Source of the DNA: an uncultured Paracoccaceae bacterium
GTDB lineage: Bacteria > Pseudomonadota > Alphaproteobacteria > Rhodobacterales > Rhodobacteraceae
NCBI GenBank assembly: GCA_937146765.1
Contig: CAKZRP010000075.1
Span: 62,001 to 126,000, forward strand
Direction: 5' to 3'
DNA length: 64,000 bases
Positions 1 through 8,838 of this stretch are shown here, piece after piece. The notes below the pieces were generated by a model, which made no database searches, was not told the DNA's origin, and saw only the letters and a program-made list of their open reading frames with translations. A program made the position numbers and the translations under genes. Within the stretch, counting starts at the first letter, position 1. Each line of letters opens with the position of its first letter.

Positions 1-791
1 TGGCGCTGCGCTCGCCGGATATCCTCGCCTCTGAACAGGCCCTTCTGAAGGCGCGCCAGGGAGATTTCAACAGCCGCCGCAACAGTGCCGAAGATCTCCT
101 GCGGCAGTTGAAAAACGAATTGTCCAACCTGCAATCGCTGCATGAACAGAAGATCGTCGCCCTGTTGGAAGTGAACGAAGCCAAGAAAAAGGTCAGCGAT
201 GCGCAGGCCAGGTTCGACGAGATCGGCACCCAGGCGGAGCTGACGCTGGCGGAGGAATACTCCGACACTCTGCGCCAGCTGACCTCGCTGCGGCAGGAAC
301 AGCGACTGGCGCGCGACCAGCTCAATCGAACCGTGATCACCTCGCCCATGGCAGGGATCGTGAACAGCCTTGCGGTGACCACCATCGGCGGCGTGGTGCG
401 CCCCGGTGACGAGATCCTGGAGATCATCCCCCTCGGCGAAGAGCTCTTTGTCGAGGCGCGGGTGAAGCCCGAGGATATCGCCAATGTGGAACGCGGCCAG
501 GATGTGACGATCAAGCTCTCGTCCTATGACTACACCATCTATGGCTCGCTGCGCGGCAAGGTGGATGTGGTCTCGGCCGACACCTTCGAGGATGAGCGCG
601 ATCCGCGTGCGACGCCCTATTACCGGGTCACGGTGCGGGTGGACCGGTCCAGTCTCACCGCCCGCCAGCAGCAGATCGAGATCCGCCCCGGGATGCGGGC
701 CATTGCCGAGCTGCAGACCGGATCCAAGACGATCCTGACCTATCTGCTGAAACCGCTCTACAAGTCGCGCGAAGCCTTCCGCGAGCCCTGA
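1..791 (+). CDS. HlyD-family type I secretion periplasmic adaptor, 3' part
   Basis: This is the C-terminal part of a membrane-fusion protein; the reading frame is open from base 3 and the N-terminus lies outside the window. The visible first 100 residues are charged and helical, rich in Glu, Gln, Lys and Arg, as expected for the long coiled-coil hairpin. The following stretch (PMAGIVNSLAV, then PGDEILEIIPLGEELFVEARV) is the second half of a lipoyl/barrel-sandwich domain leading into the beta-barrel. The ending resembles adaptors of ABC exporters for large RTX or adhesin proteins (HlyD/LapC type), which bridge the inner-membrane ABC protein to the outer-membrane channel. The partner exporter is presumably upstream and not visible. 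A strong terminator follows directly, so it is the last gene of its operon. Confidence 0.85.
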   Translation, partial: ALRSPDILASEQALLKARQGDFNSRRNSAEDLLRQLKNELSNLQSLHEQKIVALLEVNEAKKKVSDAQARFDEIGTQAELTLAEEYSDTLRQLTSLRQEQRLARDQLNRTVITSPMAGIVNSLAVTTIGGVVRPGDEILEIIPLGEELFVEARVKPEDIANVERGQDVTIKLSSYDYTIYGSLRGKVDVVSADTFEDERDPRATPYYRVTVRVDRSSLTARQQQIEIRPGMRAIAELQTGSKTILTYLLKPLYKSREAFREP

Positions 792-824
792 GCCGTCGCG
801 ACCCCTGCCCCGCAAGACCCATGG

Positions 825-864
825 AACAACCCGCCCCGGCATGACCGCGGCGGGTTGTTATTTT
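825..864 (+). terminator. Rho-independent terminator after the HlyD gene
   Basis: A perfect 11-bp stem, AACAACCCGCC (825-835) with GGCGGGTTGTT (849-859), encloses a 13-nt loop and is followed by ATTTT. It lies 34 bp after the stop codon of the HlyD gene, between convergent genes. Confidence 0.85.
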
Positions 865-895
865 GAGCCTTGGGCGGTTTTCGGCCGCGGCGGCG

Positions 896-1603
896 TCAGA
901 TCGCCGCCCGCATCATCGCCTGCAGCGTATTGTCGAGCGTGGTGCTGATGGAGACCGGCCGTCGGCCCATCGCGGCCTTGGAAGAGATCACCGAGACGAT
1001 CCGCGGCGACTGCCCGGGACGCAGTTCCAGCACCGGCGCACCGGAAGCGCCGAAGTCCACCTGGCAGGACATCACCAGCAACCGGGTGCGCTGCGAGATC
1101 ACCTGGCAGCCCTGTTCCAGACTGGGCCGGGTCGCATTGTGGTAGCTGTAGGACAGCACATTGAGGTTGGTGCCCTTGCCGCCGGCGGGGGCGGTGCCGA
1201 AGGGGCGCACCTCGGCCTGGCTGATCGGGCTGGCGAGGCGCAGCACCGCGAGGTCATGTCCCAGCTGGTTCTTGCCGGCCGCGCGATATTCATAGGACGG
1301 GTGTACCACCGCCTTGGTGGCCATCCGGGAAGCCTTGACCCGGCGGCCATCCAGTCCCGCCTCGAAGCGGATGCCGGTGGGATTGACCTGCCGGCCGGTC
1401 CGCGCATCATAGACGCAATGCGCCGCGGTCAGCACCAGATTGGGGGCAATCAGCGTGCCCGTGCACATGTATTTCCCGGCGATGTTGAGGCGCCCCACGG
1501 CTTCCCACCCCGGCAGGCTGTTCGCCCGGTGATCCCCTGCCTCGGCCGTGACGGACATGCCCAAGGACAGGCATGCCGCGAGTATCGCAAGCATCAGTCT
1601 CAT
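896..1603 (-). CDS. Secreted trypsin-like serine peptidase (family S1)
   Basis: The protein has 235 residues from the ATG at 1603, which has a GGAG ribosome site 7 nt upstream; an upstream in-frame start is less likely because it would add residues before the signal peptide. Residues 1-22 form a signal peptide (MRLMLAILAACLSLGM, cut near AEA). The catalytic triad is visible: His62 in TAAHC, Asp117 in GHDLAVL and Ser187 in GASGAP. The usual GDSGGP motif is altered, with Ala for the Asp before the serine. Two cysteine pairs would suit periplasmic or external folding. The family hydrolyses peptide bonds; the target is unknown. It stands alone, convergent with the HlyD gene, and no inhibitor or substrate gene is adjacent. 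Confidence 0.85.
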   Translation of the reverse strand: MRLMLAILAACLSLGMSVTAEAGDHRANSLPGWEAVGRLNIAGKYMCTGTLIAPNLVLTAAHCVYDARTGRQVNPTGIRFEAGLDGRRVKASRMATKAVVHPSYEYRAAGKNQLGHDLAVLRLASPISQAEVRPFGTAPAGGKGTNLNVLSYSYHNATRPSLEQGCQVISQRTRLLVMSCQVDFGASGAPVLELRPGQSPRIVSVISSKAAMGRRPVSISTTLDNTLQAMMRAAI

Positions 1604-2048
1604 CGTTCCACTCCATATTCCCACCCGGACAGCCTCAATCAGGGCTGGGGCTGGAATATGGCTGGTTGCGGATCGGCCTTGGCCAATTCGTGGAGTGATT
1701 GTGACATCGTTAACATTTCTTAACCCCCCCAGGTCAGAGAGGTCCAGTGTGGCAGAATGTTAAGGAAATGCTTGGGGAAAGGATAAGAATATAGACAAAT
1801 GCCAGACAACCCTCCGGTATTTAACAATAATTATCTAGATTTTCCGGCGCCGAGCGCTGGCGGAAGTCAGGTTTTCTTGGCGATGGCTGCGTAAGGCCCC
1901 CGTGATTTCGACGGAATTTGTCAGAATCGCCACAATTGTACGCCCACTGGAATGCATCAAATCAGGCGGCATTGCGTAAACTTTTAGGCATCAGAACGTG
2001 AAACGCGCGCCCGGTCAGGGCGCGCGCAGACAGGTCAGACCGGGCCCC
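1604..2048. other. Intergenic region between the peptidase gene and aglK
   Basis: About 445 bp without a credible gene. Roughly 1720-1990 is clearly richer in A and T than its surroundings and includes homopolymeric and TTAACA/TTAACAAT stretches, consistent with the upstream promoter of the leftward peptidase gene. The right edge carries the aglK terminator. I could not place a convincing -35/-10 pair. Confidence 0.5.
2001..2026 (-). terminator. Terminator of the agl operon
   Basis: A 9-bp GC-rich stem, CGCGCGCCC (2004-2012) with GGGCGCGCG (2018-2026) and a 5-nt loop, is followed on the minus strand by TTTC. It lies 22 bp beyond the aglK stop codon. Confidence 0.7.
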
Positions 2049-3140
2049 TCAGCGATAGAGCAGGGATTGGCCATTGTGGAAGAGATGCACCTTCTCCGGC
2101 CGCGCCGAGAGCCGCACGCGGGTGCCGCGCAGACCCTGGTGGATGCCGGGCAGTTTGGCGATCAGAGGATCGCGCCCCGCTTCCGGCGTGAAATAGAGCA
2201 CGGTGACTTCGCCCAGCGCCTCGACGATATTGACGGTGGTGTCGATCACCGCGCCGCCCTCGCCGCCCTCAACCAGATCCTCGGGGCGCACGCCCACATT
2301 GACCTTGAGGCCCATGTCGCTGTCACGGGTCGGCACGGTCGAGGAAACCTCCTCGCCATTCTCCAGCCGAAGCCGGGTCAGCGCGCCAGTTCCGATCACC
2401 TCGCCGGGAAGGAGGTTCATCGCGGGCGAGCCGATGAACTGGGCAACAAACTCATTCTCCGGCCGCTCATAGAGCTCCAGCGGCGTTCCCACCTGCGCGA
2501 TCCCCTTGTTGGCGAGCACCACGATGCGCGAGGCCAGCGTCATCGCCTCCACCTGATCGTGGGTCACATAGATCATGGTGCTGTCGGGCATCGCCTCTTT
2601 CAGCTGGGCAATCTCGATCCGGGTTGCCACGCGCAGGGCGGCATCGAGGTTGGAGAGCGGCTCGTCAAACAGATAGACCTTGGGATCGCGCACGATGGCG
2701 CGGCCAATGGCCACCCGCTGCCGCTGCCCGCCCGACAGGGCCTTGGGCAGACGGTCGAGGTAAGGCTCCAGCTGCAGGATCTTCGCCGCCCTTGTGATGG
2801 CCGCGTCGATCTCCTCCGCGCCCTTGCCCGCAATCTTGAGGGCAAAGGCCATATTGTCGCGCACCGTCATATGCGGATAGAGCGCGTAGCTCTGGAACAC
2901 CATGGCAATGCCGCGCTGCGCGGGCGGGATGTCGTTCATCACGCCCCCGTCGATCTCCAGCGTGCCGCCGGTGATCCGCTCCAGCCCTGCAATCATCCGC
3001 AAGAGCGTGGACTTGCCGCAGCCCGACGGTCCAACAAAGACGATCAGCTCGCCCTGTTTGATGTCGAGGTTGATGTCCTTCAGGACGTTGACCGCGCCGG
3101 CATAGGTCTTTTCTACCCCGGTCAGTTTCAAATTCGCCAT
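2049..3140 (-). CDS. aglK: Alpha-glucoside ABC transporter ATP-binding protein AglK
   Basis: This 363-residue MalK/UgpC-type ATPase powers import of alpha-glucosides through AglF and AglG. Visible motifs are Walker A GPSGCGKST (near residue 38), signature LSGGQRQRVAIGRAI (near 134), Walker B VYLFDEPLSNLD (near 155) and the switch histidine in VTHDQVEA. The C-terminal third (from about 240) is the TOBE/regulatory domain typical of carbohydrate-importer ATPases. The ATG at 3140 has GGAGGAG upstream (reverse of tctcctcc). It is the last gene of the aglE-F-G-A-K operon, 20 bp after aglA, and a terminator follows. Gene order and length match the rhizobial agl operon; a generic MalK role for other sugars cannot be excluded from this gene alone. 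Confidence 0.9.
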   Translation of the reverse strand: MANLKLTGVEKTYAGAVNVLKDINLDIKQGELIVFVGPSGCGKSTLLRMIAGLERITGGTLEIDGGVMNDIPPAQRGIAMVFQSYALYPHMTVRDNMAFALKIAGKGAEEIDAAITRAAKILQLEPYLDRLPKALSGGQRQRVAIGRAIVRDPKVYLFDEPLSNLDAALRVATRIEIAQLKEAMPDSTMIYVTHDQVEAMTLASRIVVLANKGIAQVGTPLELYERPENEFVAQFIGSPAMNLLPGEVIGTGALTRLRLENGEEVSSTVPTRDSDMGLKVNVGVRPEDLVEGGEGGAVIDTTVNIVEALGEVTVLYFTPEAGRDPLIAKLPGIHQGLRGTRVRLSARPEKVHLFHNGQSLLYR

Positions 3141-3160
3141 GGTCTCCTCCCAAAGTTATT

Positions 3161-4819
3161 TTATGTGCGCTGCGCGAGGCAGGCTTGCCAGGGGCCGAGT
3201 GTCACGCTGCCGCCCGTTTGCGGAACATCCACCGTGCCGAGATCGCCGCCCAGCTGCACCCAGGCGCCCGATGGGATCACCACCTCCTGCGCTTTGTAGC
3301 TGAGGTTGAAGGCGCAAAAGATCTCCTCGCCGCTGCCCATGCGGGTGAAGCTGACGACCGAGCCGCTGGCCTTCACCCCGTCGTGGTCGCCATTGGCCAG
3401 CGCCGGGTGGGCGCGGCGCAGGGCGATGACCCGGCGGTAGTGGTGCAACAGCGCCTCCGGGTTGGCCTCTTGTTCCGCTACGGCCAGCGCGCCGTGCTCA
3501 AGGCTGACCGGCAACCAGGGGCGCGCCTCGGAGAAGCCGCCGTAGGTATTGTCCTGCGCCCAGACCATCGGGGTGCGGCAGCCATCGCGGCCTTTGAACT
3601 CCGGCCAGAACTGGATGCCATAGGGGTCCTGCAAGTCCTCAAAGGCGATCTCGGCTTCGGGCAGGCCCAGCTCTTCGCCCTGATAGATACAGACCGAGCC
3701 GCGCAGACACATGATCATCGTGGCATGCAGACGCAGCGCCGCATCGGACAGCGACCAGCGGCTGACATGGCGCTGCACATCGTGGTTGGAAAACGCCCAG
3801 CAGGCCCAGCCCTCAGAGGCGACCGAGTCAAACTTGGTGAAAACCTCCGCCAGATAGGGCGCGGTCAGCTTCACGTTACAGAGGAACTCGAAGGCGTAGC
3901 ACATATGCACGCCGGTGCTGCCTGCGGTGTACTCACCAAGGATCTCCAGCCCGCGCTGGCCATCCCCCACCTCGCCCACGGCGGTCTTGGCCGGGTATTC
4001 GTCCAACAGCGCCCGGAACCGCGCCAGGAACGCGAGGTTCTCCGGCTGGTTCTTGTCGTAGAGGTGGCGCTGGTGGTTATAGGGGTTCACCGAGGGCGCG
4101 ATGGTGTCGTTGCGCTCTTCCTTCGGCAAGGGTGGGTTGGAGCGCAGCTCCTTGTCGTGGATGTAGAAGTTGATGGTATCCAGACGGAACCCATCCACCC
4201 CGCGCTCCAGCCAGAAGCGGGTCACATCCAACAACTCGTCCTGCACCGCCGGACAATGGAAGTTGAGGTCGGGCTGCGACACCAGGAAGTTGTGCAGGTA
4301 ATACTGCTCGCGCCGCGCGTCCCACTGCCAGGCCGAGCCGCCAAAGATCGACAGCCAGTTGTTCGGCGGGTTGCCATCGTCCTTGGGATCGGCCCAAACG
4401 TACCAATCGGCCTTGGGGTTGTCGCGGCTCTGGCGGCTTTCCTTGAACCAGGCGTGCTGGTCCGAGCTATGCGACAGCACGAGGTCGATCATCACCCGCA
4501 GGCCCAGCGCATGGGCCTTCGCGACCAGCGCGTCGAAATCCTGAAGCGTGCCGAACATCGGGTCCACGTCGCGATAATCGCTGACGTCATAGCCGTAGTC
4601 CTTCATCGGCGAGGTGAAGAAGGGCGAGATCCAGATCGCATCCACCCCCAGCGAGGCAATGTGATCAAGGCGCGACGTGATGCCCGGCAAGTCACCGATC
4701 CCGTCGCCATTGCTGTCCTGATAGCTGCGCGGATAAATCTGATAGATCACCGCACCACGCCACCAATCGGGATCAGCGGAGAGGACAGAGGCGGGGTTGA
4801 GTGTGGTCTGAGCGTTCAT
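3161..4819 (-). CDS. aglA: Alpha-glucosidase, GH13 (AglA)
   Basis: The 552-residue protein is an intracellular GH13 alpha-glucosidase (oligo-1,6-glucosidase-like) that hydrolyses imported maltose, trehalose or sucrose type glucosides. The four GH13 regions are visible: DLVLSHSSDQH, GFRLDTINF with nucleophile Asp214, VGEVGDG with acid/base Glu283 and FSNHDVQR with Asp347. The N-terminus DWWRGAVIYQIYPRSYQD is typical. The start at 4819 (MNAQTTLN) gives a length close to rhizobial AglA; an ATG six codons upstream (4837) is also possible, and neither has a strong ribosome site. There is no signal peptide, so hydrolysis follows uptake. It lies in the operon between aglG and aglK. Confidence 0.92.
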   Translation of the reverse strand: MNAQTTLNPASVLSADPDWWRGAVIYQIYPRSYQDSNGDGIGDLPGITSRLDHIASLGVDAIWISPFFTSPMKDYGYDVSDYRDVDPMFGTLQDFDALVAKAHALGLRVMIDLVLSHSSDQHAWFKESRQSRDNPKADWYVWADPKDDGNPPNNWLSIFGGSAWQWDARREQYYLHNFLVSQPDLNFHCPAVQDELLDVTRFWLERGVDGFRLDTINFYIHDKELRSNPPLPKEERNDTIAPSVNPYNHQRHLYDKNQPENLAFLARFRALLDEYPAKTAVGEVGDGQRGLEILGEYTAGSTGVHMCYAFEFLCNVKLTAPYLAEVFTKFDSVASEGWACWAFSNHDVQRHVSRWSLSDAALRLHATMIMCLRGSVCIYQGEELGLPEAEIAFEDLQDPYGIQFWPEFKGRDGCRTPMVWAQDNTYGGFSEARPWLPVSLEHGALAVAEQEANPEALLHHYRRVIALRRAHPALANGDHDGVKASGSVVSFTRMGSGEEIFCAFNLSYKAQEVVIPSGAWVQLGGDLGTVDVPQTGGSVTLGPWQACLAQRT

Positions 4820-4890
4820 TCTGAGGTGGTCCGTCATCAGAGGTTGAAGAAAGAGGTCGGTGCCGGGGGGAGACCGGCGTAACGCACGCG

Positions 4891-6039
4891 TTACTTGACC
4901 GACCCAGCCAGAAGCCCGCGTACGAGGTACTTCTGCATGGCGAAGAAAACACCGAGCGGTACGGCGATGGAGACAAAGGCGGAGGTCGCAAGGATCTCCC
5001 AATTGCCGCCCCTTGTGCCGAGGAGCTCGACGATCTGTTTGGTCATCACCGTGGTCTCGCCCGTCGCGTCGATCAGGAACACCATGGCCACCAGAAGGTC
5101 ATTCCACGTCCACAGGAACTGGAAGATCGCAAAGGAGGCCAGCGCCGGGAAAGACAGCGGCAGGATGATCCGGGTGAAAATCTGGAAATCCGTCGCCCCA
5201 TCGACCCGCGCATTCTCGATAATGTCGCGCGGAATGCCGACCATATAGTTGCGCAACAGATAAATGGCGAGTGGCAGGCCAAAGCCGGTATGGGCCATCC
5301 AGACGCCTAGGTAGCCTTTGCCGATGCCGATCTCGTTGTGAAACTTCAGCAAGGGGATCAGCGCCAGCTGCAAGGGCACCACCAAGAGGCCGACAATGGC
5401 GGCGATCAGCAACGCGCGCCCCGGGAACTCCATCCAGGCCAGCGCATAGGCCGCAAAGGCCGCCACCAGGATCGGGATGATCGTCGCCGGAATGGTCACG
5501 GTCAGCGTGTTGAAAAACGCCTTGGCCATATTGTCGGTGGAGCCGCCCGAGATCAGGATGGTCTCGTAGTTCTGCAAGGTGAACTCCGGTGGAACCACGG
5601 CGGTCACAAAAACCCGCTCGCCCCGGCGGCCCTCCATCTGAGTGGGGGATTGCAGGCTGTAAGCGCCATCCGCCGCCACGGTCAGTGTCGCGCCATCCTT
5701 CAGCGTGGCAGTGTCGCCCGCCGCATAGGCGTCGATTTCGCGCGCATTGATGCCCCAGACCGAAATTTCGGCCGAGGTGGCTTCCTCAAAGAGGTTGCCC
5801 TCGATCACCCACATATCGCCCACCTGCACCTGCGTCTCCGGTGCGGCGGTGCGCAGGGTCTGGTTCTGCTCGGTCGGAAAAAGCGCCTTCCACCAGCCCG
5901 AGGTGGCGATCTGGTCGCCGGTGCGGAAGGAGGAGATCAAGAGCCCCAGCGTCGGGAACAGCCAGAGGCCGACCAGCACCACGACCGAGATCCGAAGCGC
6001 CCAGATCAGACCGGGCTTTTGTCCTGCAATTGCATTCAT
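4891..6039 (-). CDS. aglG: Alpha-glucoside ABC transporter permease AglG
   Basis: This is the MalG-like inner-membrane permease of the alpha-glucoside importer, 382 residues from the ATG at 6039 (GGGAG ribosome site 7 nt upstream). The first membrane segment is at about 10-33. It is followed by an unusually long, probably periplasmic stretch of roughly 100 residues before the usual five-helix MetI domain. The coupling (EAA) loop is visible as IIENARVDGATDFQIFTRIILP in two parts around residue 280. MalG is about 296 residues, so the insertion accounts for the extra length; rhizobial AglG has a similar size. It begins 14 bp after the aglF stop codon. Confidence 0.9.
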   Translation of the reverse strand: MNAIAGQKPGLIWALRISVVVLVGLWLFPTLGLLISSFRTGDQIATSGWWKALFPTEQNQTLRTAAPETQVQVGDMWVIEGNLFEEATSAEISVWGINAREIDAYAAGDTATLKDGATLTVAADGAYSLQSPTQMEGRRGERVFVTAVVPPEFTLQNYETILISGGSTDNMAKAFFNTLTVTIPATIIPILVAAFAAYALAWMEFPGRALLIAAIVGLLVVPLQLALIPLLKFHNEIGIGKGYLGVWMAHTGFGLPLAIYLLRNYMVGIPRDIIENARVDGATDFQIFTRIILPLSFPALASFAIFQFLWTWNDLLVAMVFLIDATGETTVMTKQIVELLGTRGGNWEILATSAFVSIAVPLGVFFAMQKYLVRGLLAGSVK

Positions 6040-6053
6040 TGTCCCACTCCCCC

Positions 6054-7061
6054 TCAGCGCATTTCGCGGCGTGCGTTGTAGACGTTCCAGACCAGGATCG
6101 GCAGCACCAGAAGCATGATCACCATGGCCGAGGCCGAGCCCACGCCCCAATCATTGGCGCGGAACAGCTTGTCATACATGTAGTTGGCCAGAACCTGCGT
6201 CTCCCACTGGCCGTTGGTCAGGGCAAACACGATGTCAAAGACCTTGAGCACCACGATGGTGATGGTGGTCCAGACCACCACGATGGTCCCCATGATCTGC
6301 GGCACCTTGATCTTGAAGAAGATCTGAAACGGCCCCGCCCCGTCTACAATGGCGGCCTCGACAGTCTCCTCCGGAATGCCCCGGAGCGCGGCCGAGAGGA
6401 TCACCATGGCGAACCCGGTCTGAATCCAGACCAGCACCATCATCAGGAAAAAGTTGTTCCAGAAGGGAATGGTCAGCCATTGCTGCGGCTCCACGCCGCC
6501 AAGCCAGATGTAGAGCGCGTTCAGGATGCCGATCTGCTCGGTGCCCGGCGGGCGCGCGTCATAGACCAGCTTCCAGATCACCGCCGCACCGACAAAGGAG
6601 ATCGCCATCGGCATGAAGATCAGCGACTTGGCGATATTGCCCCAGGCCAGACGGTCGGTGAGCTGAGCGGCCAGAAGGCCAAAGGCGGTCGAGGCCGCAG
6701 GCACAAACAACAACCACAGGAAGTTGTTCTTGAGCGCCTCCCAGAATTTCACCTCCGCCAGCATCTGGCGATAGTTATCAAGACCGACAAACTCCGACCC
6801 GCCGCCGGGCACCCTCTCGGTCAGCGACAGGCGCATCGTCTCGACCACCGGATAAGCCAGATAAAGCCCCAGCGCGATCAGCGCGGGCAGCAGGAACAAC
6901 CAGGGGCGCACCATATTGGCGCGACGGATGTTCTTGGCGATGTCCTTGCCGCGAGCAGGAAAGACGAAGGTGTCGAGGATGACATTGGAAAGGTAGAAAT
7001 AGCCGACGCAGCCCCCGACGCCAAAGGCGATGGTCAGCAGCCCTTGAATGGCTGGATGCAT
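6054..7061 (-). CDS. aglF: Alpha-glucoside ABC transporter permease AglF
   Basis: This is the MalF-like permease partner of AglG, 335 residues. I chose the ATG at 7061 because AGGAG stands 8 nt before it; an upstream in-frame start at 7082 lacks this. Hydrophobic segments occur at about 6-28, 50-70 and through the C-terminal MetI domain. The coupling loop VEAAIVDGAGPFQIFFKIK is the EAA motif that docks on AglK. It is separated from aglE by 158 bp that contain an intercistronic hairpin, and is nearly contiguous with aglG. Confidence 0.9.
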   Translation of the reverse strand: MHPAIQGLLTIAFGVGGCVGYFYLSNVILDTFVFPARGKDIAKNIRRANMVRPWLFLLPALIALGLYLAYPVVETMRLSLTERVPGGGSEFVGLDNYRQMLAEVKFWEALKNNFLWLLFVPAASTAFGLLAAQLTDRLAWGNIAKSLIFMPMAISFVGAAVIWKLVYDARPPGTEQIGILNALYIWLGGVEPQQWLTIPFWNNFFLMMVLVWIQTGFAMVILSAALRGIPEETVEAAIVDGAGPFQIFFKIKVPQIMGTIVVVWTTITIVVLKVFDIVFALTNGQWETQVLANYMYDKLFRANDWGVGSASAMVIMLLVLPILVWNVYNARREMR

Positions 7062-7154
7062 GACTGGCTCCTGAAAAAACATGGGTGCCGGGGCTTGGGA
7101 TCCGCCAGGAGGCGTCCGTCACAAGGTCCGTCGAGGCGGGCCGCTTGAGGCGCA

Positions 7155-7202
7155 GGCAGGGCCACCGGCAAGGGGCAGGGCCACCCGGATGGGCAGCCCT
7201 GC
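7155..7202 (-). other. Intercistronic hairpin and direct repeat between aglE and aglF
   Basis: GCAGGGC (7175-7181) pairs with GCCCTGC (7196-7202) across a 14-nt loop. A 12-bp direct repeat, GGCAGGGCCACC, occurs at 7155-7166 and 7174-7185. The structure lies just after the binding-protein gene, where such hairpins commonly protect the upstream mRNA or attenuate downstream expression; there is no T tract. Confidence 0.55.
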
Positions 7203-7219
7203 GGGATACGCGAGGTCAG

Positions 7220-8569
7220 TTACTTGAGCGCGTCCCAGGAGGACTGGATCTCGGCCGCGACTTCCACTGCGGGCTTGCCGCCTGCATAGTCAACCATACC
7301 GGTCCAGAAGGAGCCTGCGCCCACACCGCCCGGCATCAGGTCCGATGCGTCAAAGCGGAAGGTGTCAGCAGAGAGCAGGATCTCCCCCATCTTTTTCAGC
7401 GTGTCGGTGGCATAAAGGTCGGTGTTCACGCCCTTGAGCGGGGTCAGGAAGCCCTGCTGCGCCATCCAGACTTCATGTGCAATCGGCGACTGCAGGAAGC
7501 TCATCAGCGCCTGCGCGCCCGTGCTGTCCTTGGTGATCGACCAGACGGTGCCTGCACCCAGGACCGGGTTGCCAAGGCCCTTCTCGGCATAGGCCGGGAA
7601 GTAGAAGAAGTCCGCATCCAGACCCATTTCCACACCTTCCGGGAAGAAGGCCGGAATGAAGGACGCCTGACGGTGCATCAAACACTGCGGCGGGCTGGAG
7701 AACAGGCCCTTGGGGCTGTCGCGGAAATCGGTCGAGGCCACCGCCCCTGCCCCACCAGAGACATAGGCGTCGTTGCGGGCAAACCAGCCGAATTCCTCAA
7801 TCGCGCCTACCACGGCCGGGTCGTCAAACTTGATCTCGTTGGAGACCCATTTGTCGTAGACCGCAGGCTCCTGCGTGCGCAGCATCATGTCTTCCACCCA
7901 GTCGGTCGCCGGCCAGCCGGTCGCGCCGCCAGACCCCAGACCGATACACCAGGGCGTATTGCCATCGGCGGCCATCTTCTCGGTCAGCGCCTTCAGCTCT
8001 TCCATGGTTTGCGGAACCTCATAGCCGAGGTCCTCGAAGTTTTCCGGATTGTACCAGACCAGCGATTTCAGGTCGGCCTTGAAGAACACGCCAAACAGCG
8101 CATCGTTGCCATCCGCACCGGGGAAAGTGCCGAGATCGACCCAGGACTGACCGGCTGCGTAATTGTCGCGCACCCAATTGGCGGTCTCTTCACCGAGCGG
8201 GGTGATAAAGCCGCGCTTGGCCATGTCGGCGACCAGACCGGGTTGCGGGAAAACGGCGATGTTCGGCGCGGAGCCGGCTTCGGCATCCACAACGATCTGC
8301 TGCTCAAAGCTGTCAGAGCCGGCATAGCGCACGTCGGCACCGGTGGCGGCGGCGAAATAAGCCAGCACATTCTCAACCAGCTCCTGATCCGGCCCGAGCC
8401 AGGGACCAAAGACGGTGACCTGCTCGCCGTTCAGGTCGATCTTCTCCAGCTCCGCATAGCTGTCCCAATTAAAGGCGCCCTCGCCGACCGGAAAAATCAA
8501 GTCCTGCGCGTGTGCAGTGCCGGCCATCAGCGCCATGACACCCGCAGCCGTCATCAAAGTCCGTTTCAT
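7220..8569 (-). CDS. aglE: Alpha-glucoside ABC transporter substrate-binding protein AglE
   Basis: This is the periplasmic binding protein of the alpha-glucoside importer, 449 residues. Residues 1-21 are a classical signal peptide (MKRTLMTAAGVMALMAGTAHA, cut after AHA). The body is a family-1 solute-binding protein with motifs such as DLKSLVWYNPENF and a Trp/Gly-rich hinge region. A strong GGGAGGAG ribosome site stands 7 nt before the ATG, as expected for the most abundant protein of the operon. It is the promoter-proximal gene, and the operators in the divergent region (8659-8824) presumably control it. The assignment to alpha-glucosides rests mostly on the operon. Confidence 0.9.
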   Translation of the reverse strand: MKRTLMTAAGVMALMAGTAHAQDLIFPVGEGAFNWDSYAELEKIDLNGEQVTVFGPWLGPDQELVENVLAYFAAATGADVRYAGSDSFEQQIVVDAEAGSAPNIAVFPQPGLVADMAKRGFITPLGEETANWVRDNYAAGQSWVDLGTFPGADGNDALFGVFFKADLKSLVWYNPENFEDLGYEVPQTMEELKALTEKMAADGNTPWCIGLGSGGATGWPATDWVEDMMLRTQEPAVYDKWVSNEIKFDDPAVVGAIEEFGWFARNDAYVSGGAGAVASTDFRDSPKGLFSSPPQCLMHRQASFIPAFFPEGVEMGLDADFFYFPAYAEKGLGNPVLGAGTVWSITKDSTGAQALMSFLQSPIAHEVWMAQQGFLTPLKGVNTDLYATDTLKKMGEILLSADTFRFDASDLMPGGVGAGSFWTGMVDYAGGKPAVEVAAEIQSSWDALK

Positions 8570-8658
8570 CGTTTCTCCTCCCGATGTTTTTGCACTTCTC
8601 GTGTGGATGGAAGTCGTTTTTGAGATGCTAGTTTAACGCGCATTCAATCCAAACATCC

Positions 8659-8668
8659 AAAGCGCTTT
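8659..8668. promoter_or_regulatory. LacI-type operator O1 of the agl operon
   Basis: The perfect palindrome AAAGCGCTTT, within CCAAAGCGCTTTGA, lies 90 bp upstream of aglE. An identical core occurs at 8815-8824 beside the LacI gene. Half-sites meeting at a central CpG-like step are typical of LacI-family operators. Confidence 0.75.
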
Positions 8669-8784
8669 GATAGATCACAAACTTTCGGATTCGACGTCAT
8701 CTGTCAATGAGTCTCTGTTAGCGCCTCAAACTTCACAAGATAATTAGGGACTTTCCCTTTTGGGCAAAGACGGGCAAGTTGGGG

Positions 8785-8806
8785 GTCCTGCAACCGATTG
8801 CAGGAC
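8785..8806. promoter_or_regulatory. cre-like palindrome in the agl divergent region
   Basis: GTCCTGCAA (8785-8793) and TTGCAGGAC (8798-8806) form perfect 9-bp arms around CCGA. The core TGCAACCGATTGCA fits the general LacI/CcpA-family consensus TGNAANCGNNNNCA, so it may be a second class of site for this or another LacI-type regulator. An RNA hairpin in the regulator's leader is an alternative. Confidence 0.55.
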
Positions 8807-8814
8807 TGAAATTT

Positions 8815-8824
8815 AAAGCGCTTT
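8815..8824. promoter_or_regulatory. LacI-type operator O2 next to aglR
   Basis: A second perfect AAAGCGCTTT, ending 1 bp before the GGAG ribosome site of the LacI gene and 14 bp before its ATG. Binding here would block the gene's own expression. The two identical sites are 156 bp apart, close enough for looping. Confidence 0.75.
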
Positions 8825-8838
8825 GGAGACCCGGACGC

